Shown here: piece after piece, positions 1 through 7,881 of the stretch
How the letters are laid out: each line of letters opens with the position of its first letter
How positions within the stretch are numbered: the stretch's first letter is position 1
Source of the DNA: Fodinibacter sp963747405
Lineage (GTDB): Bacteria > Actinomycetota > Actinomycetes > Actinomycetales > Dermatophilaceae
Length of the DNA: 64,000 nt
Assembly (NCBI GenBank): GCA_963747405.1
Contig: CAVVFG010000007.1
Coordinates: forward strand, 1-64,000
Direction of reading: 5' to 3'
The notes under the pieces: generated by a model
The model's database searches: none
What the model saw: the letters and a program-made list of their open reading frames with translations, nothing else
What the model was told of the DNA's origin: nothing
Made by a program: the position numbers and the translations under genes

Positions 1-21
1 CGATGTTGGTCATGGGTGGGT

Positions 22-1407
22 TTAGAGGTGGGCGTTGATGCGCTCGGGGTAGATCAGGGCGAGCTCGGCGAGGGCGGCTTTCCAGCCGTGGATGGTGGCG
101 CCTTCGACGAGGCGGCCGGAGGCCTTGCGGGGCTGTCCCTTGGGGGTGCCGGCCTCCTTGGCGCGTTCTCGGGCGCGTTTGTCCTCGATGGTGCGGATCG
201 CCAGCCAGAGCAGCTTGACCGCGGCGGCGTCGTTGGGGAAGTGGCCGCGGTTCTTGATGATCTTGCGGAGCTGGTAGTTCAGCGACTCGATGGAGTTGGT
301 GGTGTAGATGACCTTGCGCAGCGCGGGCCCGAACGCCAGGAACGGGGTGAACCGCTCCCAGGCGTTCTCCCACGTCGCGACCGCGGTGGGGTACTTCTTG
401 CCGAGGGTGGAGTCGGTGAACGCGGCCAACGCGGCCAGCGCGGCGTCCTCGTCCGGCGCGGTGTAGATCGGGCGGAGCATCGCTGCGACGGCCTTGCGGT
501 CGGTGTAGGACACGAACCTCATCGAGGCGCGGATCAGGTGCACCACGCAGGTTTGGACGACCGCGCGCTCCCAGGTGGCGGCGATGGCCTCGGGGAACCC
601 GGTCAGACCGTCGCAGCACACGATCAGGACGTCCTTGACGCCGCGGTTGGCCAGCTGGGAGCACACCGACGCCCAGAACTTCGCCCCTTCAGTGGCTTGG
701 ATCCAGATCCCCAGAACGGTTTTCACGCCGTCGGTGTCGACCCCGACCGCGATGTGCGCGGCCCGGTTCGCCACGTGCGCGCCGTCGCGGACCTTGACCA
801 CCAGCGCGTCGAGGTAGAGCACCGGGTAGAACGCCTCCAACGGGCGAGACTGCCACTCGGCGACCTCACCGGCCACCGCCTCGGTGACGTTGGAGATCGT
901 CTCGTGGGACAGCTCCGTCCCGAGCGTCGAGGCGAGGTGGTGCTGGATGTCACGCACCGTCATCCCCCCGGCGTACAGGCTGATGATCATGTCCTCCAAC
1001 CCGCCCAGGCGGCGCGCGCCCTTGGGCACCAGCGCCGAGGCGAAGCTGGAGTTGCGGTCCCGAGGCTGGTCCAAGGTCAGGTCCCCGACCTCGGTCCCGA
1101 CCGTCTTGGGGGTGGTGCCGTTACGAGAGTTGCCGCTGCCGTCCCCGGCGCGGTCTCCTCGCTGGTAGCCCAGGTGCGAGGTCAGCTCGGCGTCCATGCC
1201 CCGCTCGAGCACGGACTTGATCATCTCCGGTAGGAACCCTCCCTGCCCGGTCAGCGCCACTCCACGCTCATCGGCGCGAGCGAGCAGCTCATCAACCAGG
1301 TCATCGGAGAACAGCTCACGCCGCAGCCGGCGAGCCTCCGGATCGACCTTCTTGCCCTTGTCTTCCTTGGTCACAGTCACAGTGAACTCCTTCAACATCA
1401 GACCCAC
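22..1407 (-). CDS. IS256-family transposase
   Basis: DDE transposase of 461 aa that moves an IS256-family insertion sequence. The family signature is clear. There is an N-terminal helical part with GFLPEMIKSVLERGMDAEL and HLGYQRGD, then LYLDALVVKVRDG with the first catalytic Asp, VCCDGLTGFPEAI with the second Asp, and TTNSIESLNYQLRK with the catalytic Glu. The length is slightly above the usual 400-430 aa. ATG at 1407 or the in-frame ATG 9 nt later could serve as start. The reading frame is intact, so the protein may be active. The right end of the element appears to lie at about 1432. The left end is not in the window. The element interrupts an IS1380-type transposase remnant. Confidence 0.93.
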   Translation of the reverse strand: MGLMLKEFTVTVTKEDKGKKVDPEARRLRRELFSDDLVDELLARADERGVALTGQGGFLPEMIKSVLERGMDAELTSHLGYQRGDRAGDGSGNSRNGTTPKTVGTEVGDLTLDQPRDRNSSFASALVPKGARRLGGLEDMIISLYAGGMTVRDIQHHLASTLGTELSHETISNVTEAVAGEVAEWQSRPLEAFYPVLYLDALVVKVRDGAHVANRAAHIAVGVDTDGVKTVLGIWIQATEGAKFWASVCSQLANRGVKDVLIVCCDGLTGFPEAIAATWERAVVQTCVVHLIRASMRFVSYTDRKAVAAMLRPIYTAPDEDAALAALAAFTDSTLGKKYPTAVATWENAWERFTPFLAFGPALRKVIYTTNSIESLNYQLRKIIKNRGHFPNDAAAVKLLWLAIRTIEDKRARERAKEAGTPKGQPRKASGRLVEGATIHGWKAALAELALIYPERINAHL

Positions 1408-1410
1408 CGC

Positions 1411-1432
1411 TTACACAGACCATCTGACACCC
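1411..1432. repeat. Probable right terminal inverted repeat of the IS256 element
   Basis: The segment lies just upstream of the transposase start and reads outward as GGGTGTCAGATGG followed by TCTGTGTAA on the minus strand. That resembles termini of actinobacterial IS256 elements as remembered; no alignment was made. Sequence that reads as IS1380 transposase resumes straight after it, at about 1433. The matching left repeat would lie before base 1 and cannot be checked. Confidence 0.5.
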
Positions 1433-2015
1433 TCGCTCAAGGCCGCGATCGCCACCATCAGCGACGACGCGTGGACCCCGATCCAGTACACCGACGCCGT
1501 CTTCGACGAGGCCAGCAACACCTGGGTGTCGCGGGCCGAGGTCGCCGAGGTGCCCTTCACCGCGTTCACCTCCAAGCAGGCCACCGAACACGTGCCCGGG
1601 CGCTTGATGGTGTGCCGCATCCCCGACCTGAACGCCGAGAAGGACAAGGCCGCCGGGCAGGGCACGTTGTTCGACACCTGGCCCTTCCACGCCTTCTTCA
1701 CCACCACCGGCCCGCCGACCTGAAGAGCTCAGCCCTGGCGCACCTGCCCTCCGGAGGTTCACCGCCAACGCCGCCTGGCTCGTGCTGGCCGTCCTCGCGT
1801 TCAACCTCACCCGCACCGCCGCCACCACCGGCAGCACCGCCCTGGCGAAGGCGACCACCGCCACCATCCGCGCCAAGCTGATCACCGTCCCGGCCCGGGT
1901 GGCGACCTCGGCCCGGCGGATCACCTTGCACCTGCCAACCAACTGGCCCTGCGAAACCGGCTGGACCCACCTGTTCACCCACGGCTGCAGCCCACCCACA
2001 ACGGTCCCGTCCTGA
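1433..2015 (+). pseudogene. IS1380-family transposase remnant, 5' truncated and frameshifted
   Basis: Three frames in succession encode the C-terminal part of an IS1380-type DDE transposase. The first runs to a stop at 1723 and contains KAAIATISDDAW, AEVAEVPFTAF, GRLMVCRIPDLN and TLFDTWPFHAFFTTT. A second frame then gives PADLKSSALAHLPSG. A third frame, from about 1758 to the stop at 2015, gives FTANAAWLVLAVLAFNLTR, ATIRAKLITVPARVATSARR and WTHLFTHGC. The stretch normally found between FFTTT and the ADLK segment is missing, so there is an internal deletion plus at least one frameshift. The N-terminal half is absent, because the IS256 element lies there or removed it. Not functional. Confidence 0.8.
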
Positions 2016-2799
2016 CCACCCAGCCGACAACGGCGCGACCCGGAACTCGAAGTGGAACACCCTGACAGCGAGGTCAGTCACTCAGTCCAAGTGCTGTGGC
2101 GCATGCGCTTCTTGCGGGCGACGATGATGGTCGGCTCACCCGTGGGGGACTGCTGACGATCCGGTTGTCTCCCGAGCTTTGCGGTGCCGAGTCGCGATGC
2201 CGCGGAGTCAATTGTGGGGCAGTGGAATTGGCTTCCCGGAGGGTAGTGCCGGCGTGCGCATTGGACCGGGGGAGCGCGACCCAGTCAATATCGACCTAGA
2301 ACCCTTTCGGCCGGACCCTGGGTCGCCCGTGCGGCCGGGCTGCTGAACGACAGCTCAGTTGGTTGGTCATCGTCGCAGGCCAAGCCCTTGGCGCCGTGTG
2401 GCAAGGCCCCAGGATCTGGTCCAGCTGCCGGCCGTCGGGCCGAGACTTCCGAGTGGTCGGTGTGCGCCGCATCCCCGCGTGCTGACCCCCTTGCGTTCAG
2501 GGGAGCCGTGTTGGAGCTGCGGAGCAGCCGACCTTCGCTGGCGTTGGTTGGTCGTCATGAGCGCGAGGTAGCGCACTGGTCTGTTCAACGACGCACGGCG
2601 GCAGACGAGCACGCCTAACCGCAGCCGCCGCGACGTGCGCGACTCTAGGCCGCTTGGGGACGCCGCAGGGGGGCGACCGCAGGGAGACCAGCCAGCCGAA
2701 CGTCCCGCTGAACCGCCCTGGCGCCCGCCAATCTTGCTCTCAGAGGTCGAGTTGCCGATCCCCGCATGATCCGGCCTCGCCAGGGAAGCTGGGCCGCGC
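2016..2799. other. Stretch without a recognisable gene between IS remnant and regulator
   Basis: About 780 nt. Short open frames exist on both strands, but none has recognisable motifs, a convincing ribosome site, or the codon pattern of neighbouring genes. Base composition is less GC-biased than in the core genes. It may hold the outer end of the IS1380 element and degraded flanking DNA. I see nothing else to support. Confidence 0.5.
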
Positions 2800-2805
2800 T
2801 CTAAT
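2800..2805 (+). promoter_or_regulatory. Putative -10 hexamer for the GAF regulator
   Basis: TCTAAT matches five of six positions of TATAAT and ends 6 nt before the GTG start at 2812. A GGAGG lies only 1 nt before that GTG, too close for a ribosome site. The spacing instead fits a leaderless transcript. Confidence 0.4.
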
Positions 2806-2811
2806 GGAGGA

Positions 2812-4035
2812 GTGCCCTCGAAGCGGCGGGTCCGCGCTCAAGTGGTCGAGTCCTGGTTTCGCTCGGCCGAAGCAGGTGTGCGTGCCGAGACGGTCACCGC
2901 CCCGATCACGCTGCCCGCGGAAGCCCTCCGTGACCACCGGGAGGCCCACCCACTGGCGCGGGTCTTCCCATTGCTCGACGACGTTCTCGGCCGGGCCGCT
3001 CGTGACTGCGACGCCATCATGGCTGTCTCCGACGCGGCCGGACAGCTGTTGTGGGTCTGCGGGTCGCCGAGCGTGTTGCGCCGAGCCGAGGAGATCGGCT
3101 TCATTGAGGGCAGCAACTGGGACGAGCGGATGGCTGGCACCAACGCCCCCGGCATGGCCCTGGCTCTGAACGACTCCGTGCAGGTCATCGGTGCGGAGCA
3201 CTTCCGCCACTCGATGCACCGGTGGAGCTGCGCCGCAACGCCCATCCACGACCCCACCACGAAGACGCTGCTCGGCGTACTGGACATCACCGGGGGCAAC
3301 AACATAGTGGTCCCACAGACCAACGCGCTCGTGCGCGCCGCAGCCCGACTGGCCGAGTCCGAGCTCGCGCGGGAGGCACTCGCCCGACGCGGGGATGAGG
3401 CCCCGCCGTCGACCGGCCACCTGACGGTTGCCCTGGACTCCCTCGGCCGGTCGCACTCCCTGCTCACGATCGACGACGGTCGTCGAAGGTGGCACACACT
3501 CCGCCTCAGTCCCCGGCACAGCGAGATCCTGCTGCTGCTTGCGTCCACGGCGCGTGGGCTCTCCGGGGACGAGCTCGCGGTGCTGCTCTACATCGAGGAC
3601 ACCAGCACCTCGACCCTACGGGCCGAGCTCAATCGCCTTCGTCACCTGCTCGGTGAGGAGCTGCTGGCTTCACGCCCCTACCGGCTCATGGCCGAAGTCA
3701 CCGCGGACTCGCTGCTCGTGCAAGCCCTCTTGGCCACGGGCGACGTCGCCGCCGCGCTGCGACGGTACCGCGGGCCGTTGCTGCCGGCCTCGGTCGCACC
3801 AGGGGTTGTACGGCTGCGGGAGAACCTCGAGGCGTCGTTGCGGCAGGCCGTGCTCACCTCGGGCGAGCCAGACCTGATGTCCAGCTGGACCCGCTCGGCA
3901 TGGGGCGCAGACGACTACCTCATGTGGCAAGCCCAACTCGAGGCCCTCGGCCCCAAGTCGCCACTCAGGCCGATCGCGGCCGGGCAGCTGGCCCGGCTCG
4001 ACCGGGAGTACGGCATGCCGATGCCGGACCGGTGA
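2812..4035 (+). CDS. GAF-domain transcriptional regulator (AcoR-like sensor, winged-helix C-terminus)
   Basis: Probable transcriptional regulator of the alcohol/aldehyde oxidation genes that follow. The protein has 407 aa. Residues about 40-185 form a GAF-type sensor domain with AcoR-type motifs: GSNWDERMAGTNAPGMAL, GAEHFRHSMHRWSCAATPI and LLGVLDITGG. Residues about 225-300 look like a winged-helix region (LRLSPRHSEILLLLAS, then STLRAELNRLRHLLG). There is no AAA+ sigma-54 domain, as expected in actinobacteria. The GTG start fits a -10 hexamer 6 nt upstream. The next gene begins 97 nt downstream on the same strand. The effector may be an alcohol or aldehyde; that is inferred from context only. 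Confidence 0.8.
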   Translation: MPSKRRVRAQVVESWFRSAEAGVRAETVTAPITLPAEALRDHREAHPLARVFPLLDDVLGRAARDCDAIMAVSDAAGQLLWVCGSPSVLRRAEEIGFIEGSNWDERMAGTNAPGMALALNDSVQVIGAEHFRHSMHRWSCAATPIHDPTTKTLLGVLDITGGNNIVVPQTNALVRAAARLAESELAREALARRGDEAPPSTGHLTVALDSLGRSHSLLTIDDGRRRWHTLRLSPRHSEILLLLASTARGLSGDELAVLLYIEDTSTSTLRAELNRLRHLLGEELLASRPYRLMAEVTADSLLVQALLATGDVAAALRRYRGPLLPASVAPGVVRLRENLEASLRQAVLTSGEPDLMSSWTRSAWGADDYLMWQAQLEALGPKSPLRPIAAGQLARLDREYGMPMPDR

Positions 4036-4061
4036 CGGCCGCACCACCCCTGACCAGCCGG

Positions 4062-4077
4062 GCAACGTTTTCGCAAC
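4062..4077 (+). promoter_or_regulatory. Direct GCAAC repeat upstream of adhP (possible operator)
   Basis: GCAAC occurs at 4062-4066 and again at 4073-4077, 11 nt apart, about one helical turn. It lies in the 97-nt gap before the alcohol dehydrogenase. It could be a binding site for the GAF regulator, but it is a single short motif with no second copy to support it. Confidence 0.3.
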
Positions 4078-4132
4078 CTGCCTCGCCCTAGCGTCGGTGG
4101 TGTTCGCGACAACGACGTCGAAAGGACCACCC

Positions 4133-5152
4133 ATGACTCACATGTACGCAGCGGTCGTCGAAGAGTTCGGCAGCAAGCTGACCATCCAGGACATCCCCAT
4201 CCCCGTCCCCGGACCTGGCCAGGCGCTGGTCAAGCTGATCTCCAGCGGGGTCTGCCACACCGACCTCCACGCGGCTCACGGCGACTGGCCGGTCAAGCCC
4301 ACTCCGCCGTTCATCCCCGGCCACGAGGGCGTCGGCGAGGTCATCGCCCTCGGTGAGGGCGTCACACACCTGCACGTCGGCCAGCTCGTCGGCAACGCCT
4401 GGCTCTTCTCGGCCTGCGGTGAGTGCGAGTTCTGCACCACCGGCTGGGAGACCCTGTGCGAGATGCAGCAGAACTCGGGCTACAGCGTGGACGGATCATT
4501 CGGTCAGTACATGCTCGTCGACGCCGCGTACGCCGCGCTGATCCCAGACGGCGTAGACCCCGTCGAGGTCGCCCCGATCCTCTGCGCCGGCGTCACCGTC
4601 TACAAGGGGCTGAAGATGACCGAGGCCCGGCCGGGCCAGTGGGTCGTCATCTCCGGCATCGGCGGTCTAGGCCACATCGCGGTCCAGTACGCCAAGGCCA
4701 TGGGCCTGCGAGTCGCCGCCGTCGACATCGACGACGACAAGCTGACACTCGCCACCCGGCACGGCGCCGAGCTGGTCGTCAACGCTCGCACCCAAGACCC
4801 GGTCGAGGTCATCCAGGCCGCCACCGGTGGTGCCCACGGCATCCTCGTCACGGCAGTGCACCCCGACGCCTTCGGCCAGGCCATCCACATGTCCCGGCGT
4901 GGCGGCACCATCGTGTTCAACGGCCTGCCCCCGGGAGACTTCCCGGCCTCGATCTTCGAGATCGTGCTCAAGGGGCTCACCGTGCGCGGATCCATCGTCG
5001 GCACCCGCCAGGACATGGTGGAGGCACTCGACTTCTACGCCCGCGGCCAGATCCACCCGACGGTGGCCACCCGCAAGCTCGAGGAGATCAACGAGATCCT
5101 CGACGAGATGCAACACGGCGCGATCGACGGCCGCGTCGTCATCGCCTACTGA
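4133..5152 (+). CDS. adhP: Zinc-dependent alcohol dehydrogenase (AdhP type)
   Basis: Oxidises primary alcohols such as ethanol to aldehydes with NAD+, in the cytoplasm. At 339 aa it matches the tetrameric bacterial AdhP/AdhA group. Catalytic zinc ligands lie in SSGVCHTDLHAAHGDW and PGHEGVGEV. The four-cysteine structural zinc loop is CGECEFCTTGWETLC. The Rossmann motif is SGIGGLGHIA, followed by the acidic VDIDDDK typical of NAD preference. I chose ATG 4133 because GAAAGGA ends about 7 nt upstream; an upstream GTG at 4097 would add residues outside the family. It lies between the GAF regulator and an aldehyde dehydrogenase that would consume its product. Confidence 0.93.
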   Translation: MTHMYAAVVEEFGSKLTIQDIPIPVPGPGQALVKLISSGVCHTDLHAAHGDWPVKPTPPFIPGHEGVGEVIALGEGVTHLHVGQLVGNAWLFSACGECEFCTTGWETLCEMQQNSGYSVDGSFGQYMLVDAAYAALIPDGVDPVEVAPILCAGVTVYKGLKMTEARPGQWVVISGIGGLGHIAVQYAKAMGLRVAAVDIDDDKLTLATRHGAELVVNARTQDPVEVIQAATGGAHGILVTAVHPDAFGQAIHMSRRGGTIVFNGLPPGDFPASIFEIVLKGLTVRGSIVGTRQDMVEALDFYARGQIHPTVATRKLEEINEILDEMQHGAIDGRVVIAY

Positions 5153-5264
5153 GCGGCGTCGATTCGCCGTTCCACCCTGGTCGACAGGGCTGTCGTCACT
5201 GCACGGCAGAAGCTGTCGGCCGCACTCAACTCACCACCGCTCACAGTCGCAAGGAGCACATGCC

Positions 5265-6785
5265 ATGAAGTACATCCCCCCGGGCCAGCCCGGAAGCATC
5301 GTCGACGTCCTGCCCAGGTACGAGAACTTCATCGGGGGCAAGTGGATCGAACCGACCCACGGCAAGTACCGGGTCGACATCAGCCCGGCCACGGGCGGCC
5401 CGATCACCGAGGTGGCGGACTCCACACCCGAGGACGTCGAGCTGGCACTGGATGCCGCCCACGCGGCCAAGGACGCCTGGGGTGAGGCCTCGGCCACCGA
5501 GCGCGCCGCGGTCCTCAACGCCATCGCCGACATCATCGAGGCCAACAAGGAGATGCTGGCCGTTGCTGAGAGCTGGGAGAACGGTAAGCCGGTGCGGGAG
5601 ACCCTCAACGCCGACATCCCGCTCGTGGTCGACCACTTCCGCTACTTCGCGGCAGCGGCCCGCGCCGAGGAGGGCACCTCGACCGAGATCGACAAGGACC
5701 TCGTGGCCTACCACTTCCGTGAGCCGCTGGGTGTCGTCGGCCAGATCGTCCCCTTCAACTTCCCGTTGCTCATGGCGGCGTGGAAGCTGGCCCCGGCGCT
5801 GGCTGCGGGCAACTGCTCCGTGCTCAAGCCGGCCTCGCCGACTCCTTGGTCGGTGCTCAAGCTCATGGAGGTCATTCAGGACGTCCTTCCGGCGGGCGTC
5901 ATCAACGTCGTCACCGGCCCCGGCGCCGAGATCGGCAAGGCCTTGGCGACCAACACCCGGATCGCGAAGATCGCGTTCACCGGTGAAACCGTCACCGGCC
6001 GGCTGATCATGCAGTACGCCGCCCAGAACCTCATCCCGTCTACAACCGAACTGGGTGGCAAGTCCCCGAACATCTTCTTCGCCGACGTGATGGACCACGA
6101 CGACGCCTTCCTGGACAAGGCCATCGAGGGTCTGGTGCTCTACGCCTTCAACAAGGGCGAGGTGTGCACGGCCCCGTCGCGGGCCCTGATCCACGAGAGC
6201 ATCTACGAGGAGTTCATGAAGCGCTGCCTGACGCGCATCGCCGCCATCAAGCAGGGCGACCCGCTGGACACCGACACGATGATGGGGCCACAGGTCTCCA
6301 AGGCGCAGATCGACAAGATCACCTCGTACGTGAAGATCGGCCGCGAGGAGGGCGCCGAGGTCCTCATCGGTGGTGACCGAGCGACCGTTGACGAAGAGTA
6401 TGCCGGCGGCTTCTTCTTCGAGCCGACCGTGCTCAAGGGCGACAACAGGATGCGGGTGTTCCAGGAGGAGATCTTCGGCCCCGTGCTGGCCGTCACCACC
6501 TTCACCACCGACGAGGAGGCTCTGGAGATCGCCAATGACACCCTGTACGGCCTTGGTGCCGGCGTGTGGACCCGCGACGGGAACCGGGCCTACAAGATGG
6601 GCAGGAAGATCAAGGCCGGCCGGGTCTGGACCAACTGCTACCACGCCTATCCGGCCGGGGCGGCGTTCGGTGGCTACAAGATCTCGGGCCTCGGCCGCGA
6701 GAACCACCGGATGATGCTCGACCACTACAGCCAGACGAAGAACCTCCTGGTCAGCTACAGCGACCAGCCCCTGGGCTTCTTCTAA
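5265..6785 (+). CDS. NAD-dependent aldehyde dehydrogenase (ExaC/AldB type)
   Basis: Converts acetaldehyde and other short aldehydes to acids using NAD+. The protein has 506 aa, the usual ALDH length. The active-site glutamate lies in TELGGKSPNIFF and the catalytic cysteine in NKGEVCTAPSRALIH, the form typical of the ExaC subgroup. Other motifs are GQIVPFNFPLLMAAWK, AFTGETVTG and EEIFGPVLAV. ATG 5265 has AAGGAG 8 nt upstream. A second ATG at 5260 opens only a two-codon frame (ATG CCA TGA) in the same leader. The gene follows adhP by 112 nt and is followed 7 nt later by a DUF779 gene, a common partner of this ALDH subgroup. Confidence 0.93.
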   Translation: MKYIPPGQPGSIVDVLPRYENFIGGKWIEPTHGKYRVDISPATGGPITEVADSTPEDVELALDAAHAAKDAWGEASATERAAVLNAIADIIEANKEMLAVAESWENGKPVRETLNADIPLVVDHFRYFAAAARAEEGTSTEIDKDLVAYHFREPLGVVGQIVPFNFPLLMAAWKLAPALAAGNCSVLKPASPTPWSVLKLMEVIQDVLPAGVINVVTGPGAEIGKALATNTRIAKIAFTGETVTGRLIMQYAAQNLIPSTTELGGKSPNIFFADVMDHDDAFLDKAIEGLVLYAFNKGEVCTAPSRALIHESIYEEFMKRCLTRIAAIKQGDPLDTDTMMGPQVSKAQIDKITSYVKIGREEGAEVLIGGDRATVDEEYAGGFFFEPTVLKGDNRMRVFQEEIFGPVLAVTTFTTDEEALEIANDTLYGLGAGVWTRDGNRAYKMGRKIKAGRVWTNCYHAYPAGAAFGGYKISGLGRENHRMMLDHYSQTKNLLVSYSDQPLGFF

Positions 6786-6792
6786 GCCGGCC

Positions 6793-7152
6793 ATGTCCGA
6801 CTCGGCCGGTCCGTCACGCATCACGGCCACCGCGGCGGCGCGCGAGGCGATCAGTCGCCTCCGCGCTGTTCGCGGGGAGCCGGTGATGTTCGTGCAGTCG
6901 GGCGGGTGCTGCGCCGGCAGCACCCCCATGTGCTTCCCGCTGGGGGAGTTCATCATCGGCGACGTCGACACACTGCTTGGAGACATAGACGGCTGTCCGT
7001 TCTATATCGACAGGCGGCTCGACGAGGCCTGGCATCAGCAAGTCTTCGTCCTTGACGTCGCTGAAGGCGAGCCGGAGGACTTCTCCCTGGCAGCCGGGGA
7101 GAACCTCCACTTCGTCACAAACTCCGACGCCTGCCCGGCCCCCGGGACCTGA
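6793..7152 (+). CDS. DUF779 domain-containing protein
   Basis: Small 119-aa protein of the DUF779 family, whose function I do not know. The sequence shows the family core: ATAAAREAISRLRAVRGEP, MFVQSGGCCAGSTPMCFPLG, FYIDRRLDEAWHQQVFVLD and the C-terminal FSLAAGENLHFVT. The paired cysteines in GGCCAGSTPMC could bind metal or be redox-active; that is a guess. It starts 7 nt after the aldehyde dehydrogenase stop, so the two are almost certainly co-transcribed. A role in the activity or maturation of the ALDH, or in aldehyde handling, is plausible from context. Confidence 0.85.
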   Translation: MSDSAGPSRITATAAAREAISRLRAVRGEPVMFVQSGGCCAGSTPMCFPLGEFIIGDVDTLLGDIDGCPFYIDRRLDEAWHQQVFVLDVAEGEPEDFSLAAGENLHFVTNSDACPAPGT

Positions 7153-7332
7153 GCCGGGCACACGGCACGCTCCCGCCGCGGACTCCATTATGGCGATATC
7201 GCTGTCGTCGATCTATTCGGGGTCTGCCGCCCGGGAGTCCTCGAGGTGAGACGGCTACCTCGGTCGACGCGTCGTGCCGGTGGACGAGCGGGGCTGCGCG
7301 TGGGATATCCACGCTCGCGAGAGTGTTCGGTG

Positions 7333-7549
7333 TCAGCGATTCTTGAGCGCTTCGATGGCCTCACCCGCCAGCCGGCCTCGATCCTTCACGTTTGGGAACC
7401 CGTTGGAGCGCAGCCATTCACGGTCCTCGGGGGTCGCACGCGGGGTGCTCTTCTTGGTGGTGCGTCGGGGTGCTGTGGATGCCTTTCGTGCAGCGTCGAT
7501 GTACGGCGAAAGGGCATTCTCGAATGCCGCGCGGTTCTTCTTCGATTGA
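7333..7549 (-). pseudogene. Lsr2 nucleoid-protein remnant, C-terminal half only
   Basis: Reading the minus strand, this encodes KKNRAAFENALSPYIDAARK, an Ala/Thr/Lys-rich linker, then EDREWLRSNGFPNVKDRGRL and AGEAIEAL. This matches the end of the Lsr2 dimerisation domain, the linker and the C-terminal AT-hook-like DNA-binding domain (the RGR motif of Lsr2 is here DRGRL). The N-terminal beta strands and the start codon are missing. The frame stays open upstream, but there it reads antisense through integrase sequence. Lsr2 silences AT-rich foreign DNA; this copy looks cut at the same point as the recombinase fragment on the other strand. Confidence 0.65.
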
Positions 7550-7860
7550 CCACGGACGCCGCGGGCAGGCCGACCACCCCGTGGGCGGTCCGTCGGGCGA
7601 TTGCGGCCGCGAAGGTGGCCGACCCTGCCATCCCGCGCGAGCTCCGCTTCCACGATCTTCGCCACTACCACGCGAGCCTGCTCATCGGTCACGGGCTCGA
7701 CATCAAGGTCGTCCAGACCCGGCTGCGGCATGCCAGCGCGACCACGACCCTGAACACCTATGGGCACCTGTGGCCGGACGCAGATGAGTCCGCACGAGCG
7801 GCCGTGGGACAGGTTCTGGCTACTCGTGCGGACGATCTGCGGACATTCAGAGCTTCATAG
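7550..7860 (+). pseudogene. Tyrosine recombinase (phage integrase) remnant, C-terminal part
   Basis: The plus strand encodes the C-terminal catalytic part of a tyrosine recombinase: LRFHDLRHYHASLLIGHGLD (HxxR box), VVQTRLRHASATTTLNTYGH (second His and nucleophile Tyr), then LWPDADESARAAV. The first catalytic Arg and the whole arm- and core-binding N-terminus are missing. No start codon or ribosome site exists at the left boundary, where it abuts the Lsr2 fragment. The frame is open to the natural stop at 7860. No tRNA gene or attachment-site repeat was found nearby. Confidence 0.75.
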
Positions 7861-7881
7861 GGCCCTGAACTGCAGGTTTGC

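Noticed and set aside
16..1233. Long plus-strand open frame over the IS256 transposase
   Set aside because: It is antisense to the transposase and has no recognisable motifs. Long shadow frames are common in GC-rich DNA.
2096..2618. Small open frames between the IS remnant and the GAF regulator
   Set aside because: They overlap each other on both strands, lack ribosome sites and have no familiar motifs.
7153..7332. Attachment site or tRNA at the integrase remnant
   Set aside because: No tRNA-like cloverleaf or direct repeat flanking 1-7.9 kb was found by eye.
7333..7767. Intact 144-aa minus-strand protein containing the Lsr2 C-terminus
   Set aside because: The first half is antisense to integrase sequence and lacks the Lsr2 N-terminal strands. 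A truncated gene is the simpler reading.
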